Source: Cephalotus follicularis
Taxonomy: Eukaryota > Streptophyta > Magnoliopsida > Oxalidales > Cephalotaceae
NCBI GenBank assembly: GCA_001972305.1
Contig: BDDD01001960.1
Coordinates: 145,776 to 209,775 of the forward strand
Direction: 5' to 3'
Length of the DNA: 64,000 bases
Both the position numbers and the translations under genes were made by a program. Under the pieces are notes generated by a model, which saw only the letters and a program-made list of their open reading frames with translations, did not search any database and was not told the DNA's origin. Shown piece by piece: positions 11,360 to 22,499 of this stretch; position 1 is the first letter of the stretch, and every line of letters starts with the position of its first letter.

Positions 11360-12052
11360 ATGAAATCCGAGATGGATTCCATGTACTCCAACCAAGTGTG
11401 GAATTCGGTTGAAGCACCCAAAGGCATAGTGCCTATTGGCTGCAAATGGATCTTCAAGAAGAAGATGAATGCAGATGTAAAGATCGAGACTTATAAAGCT
11501 CGATTAGTGGCGAAAGGGTATAGGCAACGACCTGGAGTCGACTATAATGACACTTTCTCACCTGTCACCATGCTTAAATCTATTAGGATTTTGCTTGCTA
11601 TTGCCGCTCATTATGATTATGAGATATGGCAAATGGATGTCAAGACGGCACTTTTAAATGGGCGTCTTGAAGAGGACATTTATATGTCCCAACCCGAGGG
11701 GTTTACATCTTCCGAGCACCTGCACATGGTGTGCAAGCTCGACCGGTCCATCTGTGGACTAAAGCAAGCATCTCGTAGATGGAATCTACGTTTTGATGAA
11801 GCTGTCAAAGCTTTTGAATTCGTTAAAAATGTGGATGAGCCATGTGTTTATCGAAAGCAAGAGGGTCCTAGTATCACTTTCTTAGTGCTATATGTAGATG
11901 ACATCCTGCTCATTGGGAATGATGTAGGGATGTTGCAGTCTGCAAAGATATGGCTAACTAAGAATTTTTCCATGAAAGATTTGGGAGAAGCCACCTATAT
12001 ACTGGGTATTAGGATCTTCAGGGATAGATCCAATAGGTTGCTGCGAAGGTGA
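11360..12052 (+). pseudogene. pol: copia-3 reverse transcriptase
   Basis: About 230 residues of copia RT. Visible words are GCKWIFKKKMNADVKIETYK, ARLVAKGYRQRPGVDYNDTF, QMDVKTALLNGRLEEDIYM, CKLDRSICGLKQASRRWN and the catalytic LYVDDILLIGND. The frame runs into the 3' LTR without a recognisable RNase H. Confidence 0.92.
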
Positions 12053-13503
12053 TCGGCCCTATTATGGTCTGATTATACTTTGGACTTATGAAATCCTTGG
12101 CCAAGGTTGAGGGAGACTGGAAATTAGATTTCTGGAGAGTTTATCAAAGGTCCTAGTAATGATCAGGTATTTTAGCCATTGAGGTACTATCTAGGGTTGA
12201 CACATATCCTTACCCTAGACCTCAATCGGGCCAAGTATGACAAGGGATTATAGTGCACGCGAACTGACGACTTAGAAAATCTGGGTTATTGAGGTGTGGG
12301 GAAAATTAATTAGATTAATTTTTCATCTGGATAATATTAGATATTATTCTGAGAGCATTTAAATGGTCGAGGACCATTTAGAATGGCTAAACCGGACCCG
12401 AGGGGTATTTCGGTAATTTATGAACACCTCTCGTTCTAACCAAGATTTTAAAGGGTCCCTGCCTTATAATGATTAGATCTTTAATATATTGGACATATTA
12501 AGTCTTTGTGTCAAATATCGGTTGTGTGGATTTTGCATTTTGTGGAAACACATATGCTTGATCTTACTTAACCAATGTTTGAAAGTTATAATCACTAAAA
12601 GAGTTAGACTCTTTATGCTTGTCTGGCCAGAAGGCGTCGATGTCTTTTAGAAAGACGTCGATGCTTTTCTCTGATAAAGACGTCGATGTCTATTAGAAAG
12701 CATCGATGTGCTTTAGTGCCACGTTGCATAGGCGTCGACGTCCTTTGGAAGGCGTCGACGTCTTTGAGCAGAACGTGCAACCAGTGCACGATCTCACTTC
12801 GTGGGCACTACTTCTCTCATATCCTTAGTCGGTTTCTCTTGATTTTACACGTTATGGAAACGTGGGATTCATTGCTTCGGACTCCCAGGGAGTGAAGGCC
12901 ATGATCCTAAGTGAATGGGAGATTGGGAGAGAGAAATTGAGGCTGGTATTAAGCATTTCTACAGAAAGAGAGAAGTGAGAAAAAAGTTGGAGTTTTGCTG
13001 GGCAAGAGGCTTCGATTCTCTCTGCAGATTGTGTGTTCCCGTCAGTTGAAATACACCAAGCAAGGCTTATCTAGGGTGGATTGATTATTGACTTCATTGG
13101 TCATAATCAATACTCCTTTTCTATGCTAAGTGAGAGAGAGAGTGAGTTCAAGTACTTTGATTTTACTGGTTGGATTGCTTGATGTTCCTGAGGCTTGGAT
13201 AACATCAAGGGAATCTACTCAAGCTTGTAGCAGCAAAGAAAGAAGGAGCCTTCACCCACTAGTATAACCTTTGGTCCCTCTTTTTCTTACCATGCTTGTG
13301 TGTCACCATTGTTTGCAATGGTGACACCAATTCAATTTTGTTGATGTTGTTGTAATCCATGTGGTCTGTGGACGTGTCATTATGGACTAGTTTTGTTAAA
13401 TAGGGTGTTATTCCACTGCCATGATTGTTGTTTAAAATTTTATTCTACACCCTTACACCCTTTGTCCATTTTGACACCGGACTCAGTATATCCAATTCCA
13501 TCA
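12053..13503 (+). repeat. copia-3 3' LTR
   Basis: From about 12053 the sequence matches copia-2 LTR sequence around 17747 (GATCGGCCCTATTATGGTCT). From 12676 it matches the 5' LTR of copia-3 nearly base for base to the final CCATCA. GTCGA-core words occur at about 12636-12770. It is followed at once by the target duplication GGCGC. Confidence 0.88.
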
Positions 13504-13508
13504 GGCGC
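13504..13508. repeat. right target-site duplication of copia-3 (GGCGC)
   Basis: Direct repeat of 7505-7509. G1 gag sequence resumes immediately after it. Confidence 0.92.
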
Positions 13509-14587
13509 TGTAGCAGAACTCTTCAGATAGTCCTTCACTGAATGACCAGGTTCCCCGCACCTCAGGCACCAACCATTGAACCTCCAGCAATCTTTTTGTT
13601 GGTGGCCTGTACGACCACAATAATAGCAACCTCTGATTTAGCATTACTCCCCTGGCTGGGAGTACCCTGTGAAGCTGTCTGCTGAGACTTGTTCTTAGGC
13701 GACTTCGTCGGAGAACCACCATCTTGCTATTTCGACGATGCCGGTCGGGACTGTGTAGGACTCTGTTTACTCTGCTGTGTGCGAGCTCTCTCAGCCCGGT
13801 CTTCGCTGGATATCGTCTCCAACAGTCTTGCTTTCTGAGCAACCTCCAAAAAATTCCCCAGTTCCATAGTTCTAATTCTTGATCGATGATCCGGTCGCAG
13901 ACCTCTCAGGAATCTCCGAATCTTCTTCTCCTCATCAGCTACTAGATAGGGTGAATGTCTGGACAGCTCCATGAACCTTGCTTGATACTTAGCCACAGTC
14001 ATCTCTCCCTGTCGTAACTCCAAGAGCTCCGTCTCTCGTCGCTCTTGCTCAATACGCGGAACATAAGTCTCCAAGAACTCCGTCTGGAATCTGTTCCAAG
14101 TGCTATCCAGTCTCTGTGATTCCCATTTTGCCTTAACCATTTCCCACCAATGAGTGGCCTCACCCCATAGGCGGTACACTGCAAACTTCAGCTTTTGAGT
14201 GTCAGTACAGTCCATCACTTAAAAGATTTTCTCCAGGTCCTGCAGCCATCTGTCAGCAACAGTAGCATCAAGTTCCCCCTGAAAACTGGGTGGATTCAGC
14301 CTCATGAACTTTTCAATGTCCCTTCCAAACTGGTTATTATCCTCTCCTAGGTAGTGATCGGGAACTCTATGTTACGGTCGAGCTTGCGCGTAGTACTGGC
14401 GCATCTCCTCCGCATTAGCCCTATTAAAGGCCATCTGTTGCTGAAAATAGTCCGCAATTCGGGCCATCGGATCTCTGTCATCTTGGGGAATATTCATCCC
14501 TTGCGGAACGTTCGCTTCCTCAGGGGCATTAGCTCCAATAGCCCTAGCCCTAGCACGTGTTCTCCTTCGGTCCATTGGTCCATATAA
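13509..14587 (-). pseudogene. gag: G1 gag (capsid domain and zinc knuckles)
   Basis: On the minus strand the N-terminal part (14372-14575) reads MDRRRTRARARAIGANAPEE. The capsid part (13727-14218) has LKFAVYRLWGEATHWWEM, RFQTEFLETYVP and RFMELSRHSPYLV, the gypsy Retrotrans_gag pattern. Two zinc knuckles (CYYCGRTGHQQKDC and CLRCGEPGHSVKDY) lie at about 13520-13640. Gag would form the particle and bind the RNA. The coding sequence is broken. Confidence 0.87.
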
Positions 14588-14671
14588 GAAGGTTGATGGT
14601 TAGTCACGACTTTAGGAAAACAATTCATTAATTGCCAAGCAAAGTATCCTAGCTAAGCATATATGGAATAT

Positions 14672-14683
14672 GCTCTAATACCA
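14672..14683 (-). other. primer binding site, G1
   Basis: The minus strand reads TGGTATTAGAGC, one change from the initiator-Met tRNA complement, four bases from the 5' LTR edge at 14688. Confidence 0.88.
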
Positions 14684-15977
14684 TGCTTGTCACGCCCCCG
14701 TTTCAGTGAGACAACATTAAAGCGGTAAAGGCAATTAACATATAATTTCAGTTAATAAAATTTAAACATTTAAGCAAGATTTCAGTTGCGGAAGTATAAG
14801 ATTGATAAGCTGAAAACTCGTAACGTGCATCCCATACTGCACGGTACTCAAAACAAGTCCGTCATTGTTAAAAGCCCACAAAACGGAGCGTGTTCACAGT
14901 ACAATATTAAATCCCATCATTAACAAAACCATAAGTACGGTACATCAGAAATCCTTTAACAAAACAGTTTATTACAAATTAGAAAGTAGAACCAAGAACA
15001 ATAACAACATAACGACTTGTTCTTCGTCCATGCCAGTCCAATCGGTCCACTGCATCAATCTGTAAAGTAGGGGGGTTAGCCTTTGTCCTCACTCGGCTAA
15101 GCCATAAAAGTAGCTCGGGATCAACGTTAGATGCATGTCATGTAATGTATGCATAAATGATGCAATGCAGGAAATACCAGTTTATATATATATATTTTCG
15201 CAGTACAGTAAAATAACAGTGGTTACATATATAAGAAAATATATGTATACAAGAACAGTACAGTTGTAACCCGGCCAAGGTTACATCAACAGGCATAGTA
15301 ATGTCCAAAAAGGACCAACAAGCAGTACAGTATGTCCACAAAGGACCACAACAGTCAGGAAGTATGTGTAACGCCACCAACTCCTGGCCCCACGCTACAC
15401 TCCCACTTCGGTCCCTACTCCAGGCAACCAAGCAAGGCAACAGTACAGTACAGTGAGTCACCGAGCCAACTCCTGGCCCCTAGGTCAACCCTACCACTAG
15501 CCGGCGCTGGCAGCCTCCGCCATGCAACCAGTGGCTCAAGCACAACCACATAGAAATTCACAGAGCAAACAGTGAATCAAACAGTAAACAGTGCAGTAAC
15601 AGTACATTGGTAATCATTTAGATCGACAACAGACAGTTCATTTTCAAATATTTCTGGAAGTAGTAAATATTTGAAATATGTATTTTCAGTAGTAGAAATA
15701 CTTTTGAACAATTCAGTAGTGTAAATCGCTTTCCAGTTCGTTCGAAAATACGTTATTAATAAATACATATTTTCATACTCAAAATAGTGCATTCTGAGTT
15801 CACATATGCATTTCTAAATATCATAACTTTAGAAATCATATACGATTTACAAATAGTGGACAAACAAGCAGTAAACAGTGTATATGCGATGCATACAAAT
15901 ACTCAAATGCACCCTAACAGGAATCGGGATCGTTTTGCATCGTTAGATAAGGAAACCTCCAAACAGTACCAAAAGAC

Positions 15978-16300
15978 GCCGATGTCTATTAAAAGGCGTC
16001 GATGTCTTTATCCATCAATGTCGATGTCCAAGTCCTTAGTGTCAATGTTTCCTACTGTTTAAAGATGTCAATGTCCATTTTATACGCATCGATGCTCAAG
16101 GTCTAGAACCTTAAAACGTCGACGTATTGCTTATGGAGTCGACGCGTTAGGGTAGGAACCCTAGGCGTTGACGTGTTATACGTCAAAACCCAAACAGATA
16201 GCCTAACGCGTCGATGTCTTTCCAAAGACGTCGATCTGTTTCACATCAGTAACCAAGCAAATAACCCAAAGACGTCGATGTAATTAAAAGGCGTCGATGT
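15978..16300. repeat. GTCGA-core motif array in G1 5' LTR (inner array)
   Basis: Thirteen or so motifs, e.g. AAAGGCGTCGATGTCTTT and AACGCGTCGATGTCTTT. Core starts include 15978, 15998, 16020, 16041, 16067, 16088, 16118, 16138, 16167, 16210, 16230, 16274 and 16293. Most steps are 19-22 bp, with others near 30 or 43. In element orientation the array spans about +1.10 to +1.42 kb of the LTR. Confidence 0.85.
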
Positions 16301-17054
16301 TTTTCAAGCAGCAGTCGTCTTCTTCCTCACGACATAACAGACAGTAGCCATTACAACTCATATACATGCAAAATGACATGTAATCAAGGCAGTAAACCAA
16401 CATGCAGATACATGTCACATATCTATCATAACATGGCATTAATCCAGGGAGCAAAATCAATTCAGTATTCATGCAATTTATACCCAAAATCATAGTCCAT
16501 GCATGAACATTCATCTCAAGATTACAGTTATGGCTTCCCCTACCTTTTGTTCCAAGTTAGAAACTGGAAAGTCCACCTCTTTGCATTCCAAACCGGTCAC
16601 AGCAGCTCCAAGAATCGTCCCGTTGCTTCTAGCCCACGAGCTCTAAGTCCCAAGCTCCAAATTGCTCAACAATGGTGGTTTGGGCCTCTTTCCTTAACTT
16701 TCTGTTTTCTTACTCTCACTGTTTCTTTTGTGTTTTCCTTTCCCTTATTTTCTCTTTGCTCGTTTTGGGTAGAGAAGGGTGTTTTATGTTGGTTGGAGTT
16801 TGTTTCCTTCTGCACCAATGCCAGAATCCCCTCTTCTTCACACCCTCCCCACACCTGGTTGCATGGCGCACCAAGTGTCTCCCCTTTGCTGCCAAGGCCC
16901 ATGCATGCTCTCACATGCCTTCCCATTTCTGCCAGTTCAGTCCTAGCAGTGCAGGGTACCATATTGCATGCTTAACACGTCTTGATCTGCATGTTAAATG
17001 CGTGGATAAAGCCCCCTTGCACGTTATCTTGTCAGCAGAGTAACGTGTTTGACA

Positions 17055-17215
17055 TTCGATGTTTATGCATCGACGTCTTCTTCAAAGACGTCGATGTCTT
17101 TCCCCCTTTACATGAGGGCGTCGATGTCCTTGCCTGTATTGACGTGCGTGTGCATGCAGTTACGTGCGCCCCTTTGCTTCCAGGACGTCGATGTGTTTCT
17201 AAAGGCGTCGACGCG
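17055..17215. repeat. GTCGA-core motif array in G1 5' LTR (outer array)
   Basis: Motifs include AAAGACGTCGATGTCTTT (core at 17090), GGCGTCGATGTCC (17120), GGACGTCGATGTG (17187) and GGCGTCGACGCG (17207). It lies at about +0.18 to +0.34 kb of the LTR in element orientation and matches the array in the 3' LTR. Confidence 0.8.
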
Positions 17216-17398
17216 TTTCCTCCAAAACAGCGTCGTTTCACCCTTTTAACATTCCTTTAACATTTTTACTCTAAAATTTAACATTATTAGAGTTTGGAAA
17301 ACATCATCAAAGCCTTGGAAATCCATCACTTTATTAATTCCACAATAAAGACACATTACATTGTGAAATTACAACATAGGAAAATCTTGGGCGTTACA

Positions 17399-17403
17399 TC
17401 TGT
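17399..17403. repeat. right target-site duplication of G1 (TCTGT)
   Basis: Direct repeat of 2761-2765. The copia-2 LTR resumes at 17404 with GTTGGGACACTAGGGC, which matches the copia-3 LTR at about 7856. Confidence 0.9.
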
Positions 17404-19277
17404 GTTGGGACACTAGGGCAAATACGGGGTGTGCGCTAGGAGTGTGTACACTGAACAGGACCCGCGTGGGAGACACTATTTGGATAGTCGCTATTCTCAT
17501 GTCAGTAGTGACTCCTACTTGTTATGGTTGTGTATAAGTGCTAGTCACTTAGCGAGCTAACAAACTCGTCTGGTCCTTAGACCTGAGCGACTGCTATATA
17601 TTATATGGAGATGGTTATGCTTTGATCTCCACCTTACCCAGTTCTTACGCAGGGCTGACAATGAAGTGGTCTTTGGGTATGATCTAATCTATGCGAATAT
17701 AAGCGAGTGCACAATATGGGATTGCCACACCTGAGCGAAGGTGATCGGCCCTATTATGGTCTGATTGTACTTTAGACTTATGAAATCCTCGGCCAAGGTT
17801 GAGGTGAACTGGAAATTAGATTTCTGGAGAGTCTACCAAAGGTCCTAGTAATAATCAGATATTTTAGCCATTGAGGTATTATCTAGGGTTGACACGTATC
17901 CTTACCCTAGACCTCAATCGGGGCCAAGTATGATAAGGGATTATAGTATGCGCGAACCGATGACTTAAAAAGTCTCGCATTACGGCGGTATGTGATAAAT
18001 TATGAGAAAATTAATTAGATTAATTTTTCATCTAGATAATATTTGATATTATTTTGGGAGCATTTAAATAGGTCTGGGACTATTTAGAATGGCTTAACCG
18101 AACCCTAGGGGTATTTTGGTAATTTATGAACACCACCGATTTTAAGCGAGATTTTAAAGGGTCCCTGTCCGATAATGATTTGTTCATGAATATGTTGGAC
18201 ATATTTAAGCCTTGGTGACAATTATAAAATCAAATATTGGTTAGGTGGATTTTGCGAATTGTGCCATCATTAAATGGTGACACATTTGCTTAATCTTATT
18301 TAATTAATATTCGAGGGGATATGCAGCATCACTTAAATAGGTAGGACCTTTATATGATGTAGTGGATAAGTTCCCGGTGAAGTAAACATGTGTTATATAA
18401 AGAATGAGTTGGACTCATTTTTGACATATGCAAAGACTAGCCAGTCTAAGCGTCTACGTCTTTTTGAAAAGGCATTGACGCTTAACCATGTCAAAGCACC
18501 GATGCTTAGTGCCCGAAATTTGGGCGCGCGATCTCTCTCCCACTCCCAACGTTTTTCACTTCTTAGAAAGTGGAAGGGAGCACATCAGGATCATGGGTAC
18601 ATGTTTCCTTAGAGGAAGCGACATGATCAATGAGTGCATGAGTGGGTGCGACTAGAGAGTGTGTGTGTGTGAAATCGGACAGCATAAAAACAAAGGAAAA
18701 TATTGCAGAGGGATGTGTGATTTTGTAATACACTGCTTGGCAAGTTCTCTGCACATATTCCTTCACTGATTTGTTCACCAAGCTTGGAGCTAACCTAGAG
18801 TGGATTGTTATTGAAAACCTTGTCTAGATCAATGCATCCTTGGTGAGCATAGTGAGAGAGTGCTGAGTGTGACATTATAGAGTGAGAGAACAAGGACTAT
18901 TTTTTTCTTGTCGGTTGCTGGCGTTTTTCAACCAGGTCCTTGGAGCAGTAGCTGAGAACTAAAAGCTTGGAGAACCAACGTGAGTCTACCCAAGCTTGTA
19001 CCGACAAAGACGAAGGAGCCATCACCATACAGTTTGACTTCCTTATCTCTCTCTATGTCGCCATGTTTGTGCATCACATTTGCATGTATGTGTGATGTAA
19101 TTAAAGTATGACATGATATGGTGTTCCTTGTGAATTGCGCATTCCCTGAATTGGACCATGTTTTTGGTGTTAGAGGTTTTATATTCCACTGCCTATTCAT
19201 CAGAAAAAGTTTTATTTGCACAAATAACACCCTTTGGTTCGATTCCCGTTTGCGGGGATTATGTACCATTCCCAACA
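17404..19277 (+). repeat. copia-2 5' LTR, right block
   Basis: Continues the LTR begun at 2404. It parallels copia-3 LTR sequence (GACACTAGGGCAAATACGGG) and ends TTCCCAACA before a primer site. Together with the left block the LTR is about 2.2 kb, long for a copia element. GTCGA-like words lie at about 18450-18510. No gene is seen. Confidence 0.85.
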
Positions 19278-19290
19278 GTGATATCAGAGT
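19278..19290 (+). other. primer binding site, copia-2
   Basis: GTGATATCAGAGT after the LTR end is a slightly diverged form of the initiator-Met tRNA complement. It is aligned with the copia-3 site at 8916. Confidence 0.8.
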
Positions 19291-21132
19291 CAACCATATC
19301 ATCCATAGTTGAATTTTGATGCCTAGGATAATGACTAATTGAATGTTTAATTAGTGGTTATGTTTGTATGGTTGAAATCATCCTCTAAGTGCCTAAGTGT
19401 AATCTTGATGTTTGTAAGTTTTTGAATGAAATTGAATTTCGTTTTGTGATATTGTCCTGGGGATGGTATTACAATATGTTTTGACTTATGTTTAGAACCT
19501 GCATAGTGTAGTTTGGATTGCCAAACTTTTGCATATTGCAGAAATTTGGAATGCCAAAGTTCAAACAATGAAAAACTGTAGATATGTGGCATGGTGTCGA
19601 CCTGTATGGGGTTTAAGCGTCGAAGTTTACTATTGAAGTGTCGATGCTTACCTCGATGTTTTATGTTTTAGCACTGAAGGCTGTGTTAATCGTTGACGTT
19701 TTGTAATAAACTGTCGACACTTAGGCACTATGCATTAATATTTTTCTTTAAAGCGTTGACGCTATTAGCAAAAGAGTTGACGCTTTTAGGTAAAGCGTCG
19801 ACACTTGCCTAAGCACTGAAACAGATGTTAAACGTTGACGAATATGGTCGACGCCTAGGACGTTGGACATTTAGCGTCGACGCCTATCCATAGTGTCGAT
19901 GCTCAAACTTTATATATATATATATTGCACAGTTTGTAAACATTTGTAATTTTTGCATTCAGCCACTTAGAGGATAATAATCATTGCTTGATTTAGTAGG
20001 AGTATGACCTATAAACAATCTATAATATTAAATTTTTTTAATTGGTTATTATGAGAGGAATTTGTGTATTGTTTTGAAGTTATATTAGATATGGTTTACT
20101 ACTCTTATGCACAATGGATGGCCTATAAGGACAAGACGTAGTTTTGGTTTTCTTTTGTGGATGATTTAATCTATTATTTATTAATGGTCTGTAATTAGGT
20201 GCTTGCGTGCACCATTTATTTTTCCTCTTATGTATTTTCTTCTTTAAATATTTTATATGTAATTTTCATTTGAAATGTAAAAGTTCCTTTTGTAAAGGAA
20301 GAACTTGCAAGGAGAAATGGAGGAGAGGAGAAAAGAAGTACAAGACCATTGAAGGCCATAAATGCATGATTACGAATGTAATAGATTTAATCATAACACC
20401 TATGAAGACCAAGTAGTGACTTTGGGCTCAAGTCATTACTTATAGTGATGTCCTTGCCATTCCATTGATTTATTTTAAAAATAAATCCAAGGTGCATAAG
20501 ATGGATAGTCCAAATACACGTCATGCACGCAAAGCTGTAATTAATTGTAATTGGGTAATGAAACCAATGAATTAATTAAATGTCTTGGTAAATTAAAATT
20601 TGAGACCGCAAATTCCCTCAATTAAATAATAAGTCTGAACGTAGGAACCCATAGGGTGGTTCCCCGTGGCCTTCCACAATTTTTGTTGAGTGGTGTACCT
20701 GGGTTATTTGTTTGTCATGCCCTAACTAAGGCCAGTAACCTATGGGACGCTATGTTAACGTCGGTGTTGGGCACCGCAAAGGGTGGCTATGTTTTAGCAC
20801 TTGGACACGCCTACGTGTGGGTGTTAAAACTAGTGCATTCCAATGAAGATTATGGGTTTTTGACTTATCATGATTCTAATGGTTTTTTATGCCTAAGCTA
20901 AGGCCATATTGAATCTAAGACCAAATTGTATGATTGGATCCTGTATTGGATACAAATCGGCAAGATAGCCTACCCATTGGATATATTATGATTTGTTATG
21001 CTCTAGCTGAGGTCATAATATGATTGTGATGGATTCCAATTCCCACTAGGAAGTTGGACTTCTCGAGTTCCATATGGGGGTATGGGATACGATTAGAATA
21101 GTAGGAGGAACCATAAGCACTAAAGACCAAGT
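19291..21132 (+). other. copia-2 untranslated leader (before S1)
   Basis: No coding sequence is recognised. The first part parallels the copia-3 leader (CATCATCC..., then AATCATTGCTTGATTTAGT at about 19977). An array of GTCGA-core motifs lies at 19596-19900, followed by an AT run (19912-19925). The stretch 20040-21132 is AT-rich and unassigned; by position it is leader upstream of gag. Confidence 0.65.
19596..19900 (+). repeat. GTCGA-core motif array in the copia-2 leader
   Basis: Motifs such as AAAGCGTCGACACTT, AAAGCGTTGACGC, GGTCGACGCC and AGCGTCGACGCC. Core starts include 19596, 19619, 19640, 19692, 19713, 19755, 19776, 19797, 19876 and 19895. Steps of 21 recur, with 40-42 where one step is skipped. 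It occupies the same leader position as the copia-3 array but has AAGCG rather than AAGAC arms. Confidence 0.8.
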
Positions 21133-21137
21133 GTTAT
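21133..21137. repeat. left target-site duplication of S1 (GTTAT)
   Basis: GTTAT directly precedes TGTAACGCCC and recurs at 23678-23682. Confidence 0.9.
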
Positions 21138-21302
21138 TGTAACGCCCGAAAATTTAATTTCATGTATTATTGTAATCCTCGATGTAATCTTTACCTTGAA
21201 TTAATAAAAGCCAAATTTCCTGGTTGATGTCTTGAATTCAAGTTAACTTAGAGCATTTGGAGGTATGATTCTAAGTATAATTGTGGGGATTTTTGGCCTG
21301 GA

Positions 21303-21452
21303 CAGCCAACTGGTGAGATATACCAGCCGACTATTGGACTAAAGGGAGAGGCAGTCGACTGGCGTGAGGAACCAGTCGACTGGACAACTGTCATGACACT
21401 TGGAAACAGACTACCAGGCGAGGCAGTCAACTGCCAGGGAAAGGCAGCCGAC
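21303..21452 (+). repeat. CAGTCGACTG array 1 in S1
   Basis: Cores start at 21305, 21326, 21354, 21375, 21426 and 21447, giving steps of 21, 28, 21, 51 and 21. Motifs are CAGTCGACTG or CAGCCGACT-like variants. It lies at about +0.17 to +0.31 kb of the LTR, upstream of the TATA-like box. Confidence 0.85.
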
Positions 21453-21530
21453 TGGATCGTGCCCTGTTTTATCTGCATGTGACGAGATCACATGCAGCCC
21501 TTGATAAGACAACTTGCAGGTGCCATCTGA

Positions 21531-21540
21531 TCATAAATAG
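21531..21540 (+). promoter_or_regulatory. TATA-like box in S1
   Basis: TCATAAATAG lies about 390 bp into the LTR. Nearby GA-rich leader-like sequence follows at 21580 onward. Assigned by motif only. Confidence 0.35.
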
Positions 21541-22283
21541 AACGTGTTGGGCATGCACCATCACGTTAGGACCTGCAAAGACAGAGAGGAAGAGAAAGGG
21601 GGACATATGGGTGACCATGCATGTGATGGTAAGAGAGGAAGCTCTTAATGCCATGCAAAAGGGGTTGAAGGAAAAGACTACATAAAAATGCTTCCTGCCT
21701 TCGTCTCTCTCACCCTACAATCTGATAAGAAAGAACCAGAGAGATTGAGAGCCAAGACAATGAGAATTTGAGTGAGAAATAGTGAGGAGGTGAGAGGATC
21801 CTCCATTGTTAAAGCTTGGAGCTTGGATTGAAGCTGCTGGACGGTTCTTGGAGTTACTGGGAAGCTCAAGGATTCTGGAAAGGAGACACAAAGAGGTGGA
21901 CTTTCGATTTCTAACTTGAAATCAAAGGTAGGGGTAGTGGTAGAAAATGTTATGCATGCAATTTGAGTTTAAGTGAAATGATGTTATAAATGGATGGTGT
22001 AATAGTTGGCTATGGATTCTGTGTTAGTGTTATGGTTACTGACTAATGAATAACCTAACATGCATATTGGATTTTGGATGGAGTTTTGGTTGGCTTTCAT
22101 GCAATGCCATGTTTGGTTGTCATTTGAATAATGATGAAAACGGAGAATAATGCATGAATTGAGTTGTGTTTTGGACCAATGTATGATTATGGATGATATT
22201 CTGAGGTTTGAATACGTGTGAATAAGTTCAGTTGCTTGATTGGATGAATTAACAGTGAGTTATTGTCACTGTCCAGCCAAGAG

Positions 22284-22499
22284 CAGCCGACTGCTTAATT
22301 AAAGCAGTCGACTACTCAAATATCCAGTCGACTGGCAAGTAATAACAGTCGACTGCGCATGCAATGTTACCCAGAACAGTCGACTGTCGAAGGAAGGCAG
22401 TCGACTGCCTGGTACTCGTGATGAACAAGTCGACTGCTTGGGAAGAGCAGTCCATTGACTCAAGGATCCAGCCGACTGTTATGGAAAAACAGTCGACTG
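22284..22499 (+). repeat. CAGTCGACTG array 2 in S1
   Basis: Motif starts are 22284, 22305, 22325, 22346, 22377, 22398, 22427, 22448 (degenerate), 22469 and 22490. Steps are 21, 20, 21, 31, 21, 29, 21, 21 and 21. Most copies are the perfect palindrome CAGTCGACTG or the CAGCCGACTG variant. It lies at about +1.15 to +1.36 kb of the LTR, the same offset as the inner G1 array and the X and Y arrays. Confidence 0.92.

Larger units (their letters stand above)
7510..13503 (+). mobile_element. Ty1/copia element copia-3, nested in G1
   Basis: A complete insertion unit: 5' LTR 7510-8915, primer site 8917-8928, leader, gag zinc knuckle, protease, integrase and RT, then a 3' LTR ending CCATCA at 13503, flanked by GGCGC. 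Order PR-INT-RT is copia. An RNase H domain is not seen before the 3' LTR and the two LTR copies are unequal. The element is broken in several places. The 828-bp shared LTR block differs at about 32 positions by hand count (about 4%), giving about 1.5 My at 1.3e-8. That is younger than its host G1, as nesting requires. Confidence 0.9.
2766..17398 (-). mobile_element. Ty3/gypsy chromovirus G1 (Tekay-like), nested host of copia-3
   Basis: A minus-strand gypsy element. In plus coordinates it has the 3' LTR (2766-3956), polypurine tract, chromodomain/integrase, RNase H/RT, protease, then a gag interrupted by copia-3 (7510-13503), primer site (14672-14683) and 5' LTR (14688-17398). TCTGT flanks both ends. 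The order PR-RT-RH-INT and the RT word [16 protein letters not shown] are those of chromoviruses, closest to Tekay. The element is broken at several places. The first 210 bases of the two LTRs differ at about 5% by hand count, so the insertion is perhaps about 2 My old if a rate of 1.3e-8 per site per year applies. Confidence 0.88.
14688..17398 (-). repeat. G1 5' LTR
   Basis: Plus-strand ends are TGTCACGCCC and GGGCGTTACA. It is about 2.7 kb and the fuller of the G1 pair. It carries two GTCGA-core arrays (15978-16300 and about 17055-17215). Overlapping open frames around 16499-17043 are low-complexity LTR sequence, not genes. Near 15069-15100 it shares the block GAGTGAGGACAAAGGCTAAC (minus strand) with solo LTR S1. 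Confidence 0.9.

Noticed and set aside
16499-17260. Frames of 158, 123 and 98 residues in the G1 5' LTR, one with leucine/phenylalanine-rich membrane-like runs
   Set aside because: They overlap on opposite strands within an LTR, are low-complexity, and partly translate the GTCGA array.
21303-22499. CRISPR-like array in S1
   Set aside because: Repeats are only about 10 bp and palindromic, spacers about 11 bp, and the setting is plant LTR DNA without any cas gene.
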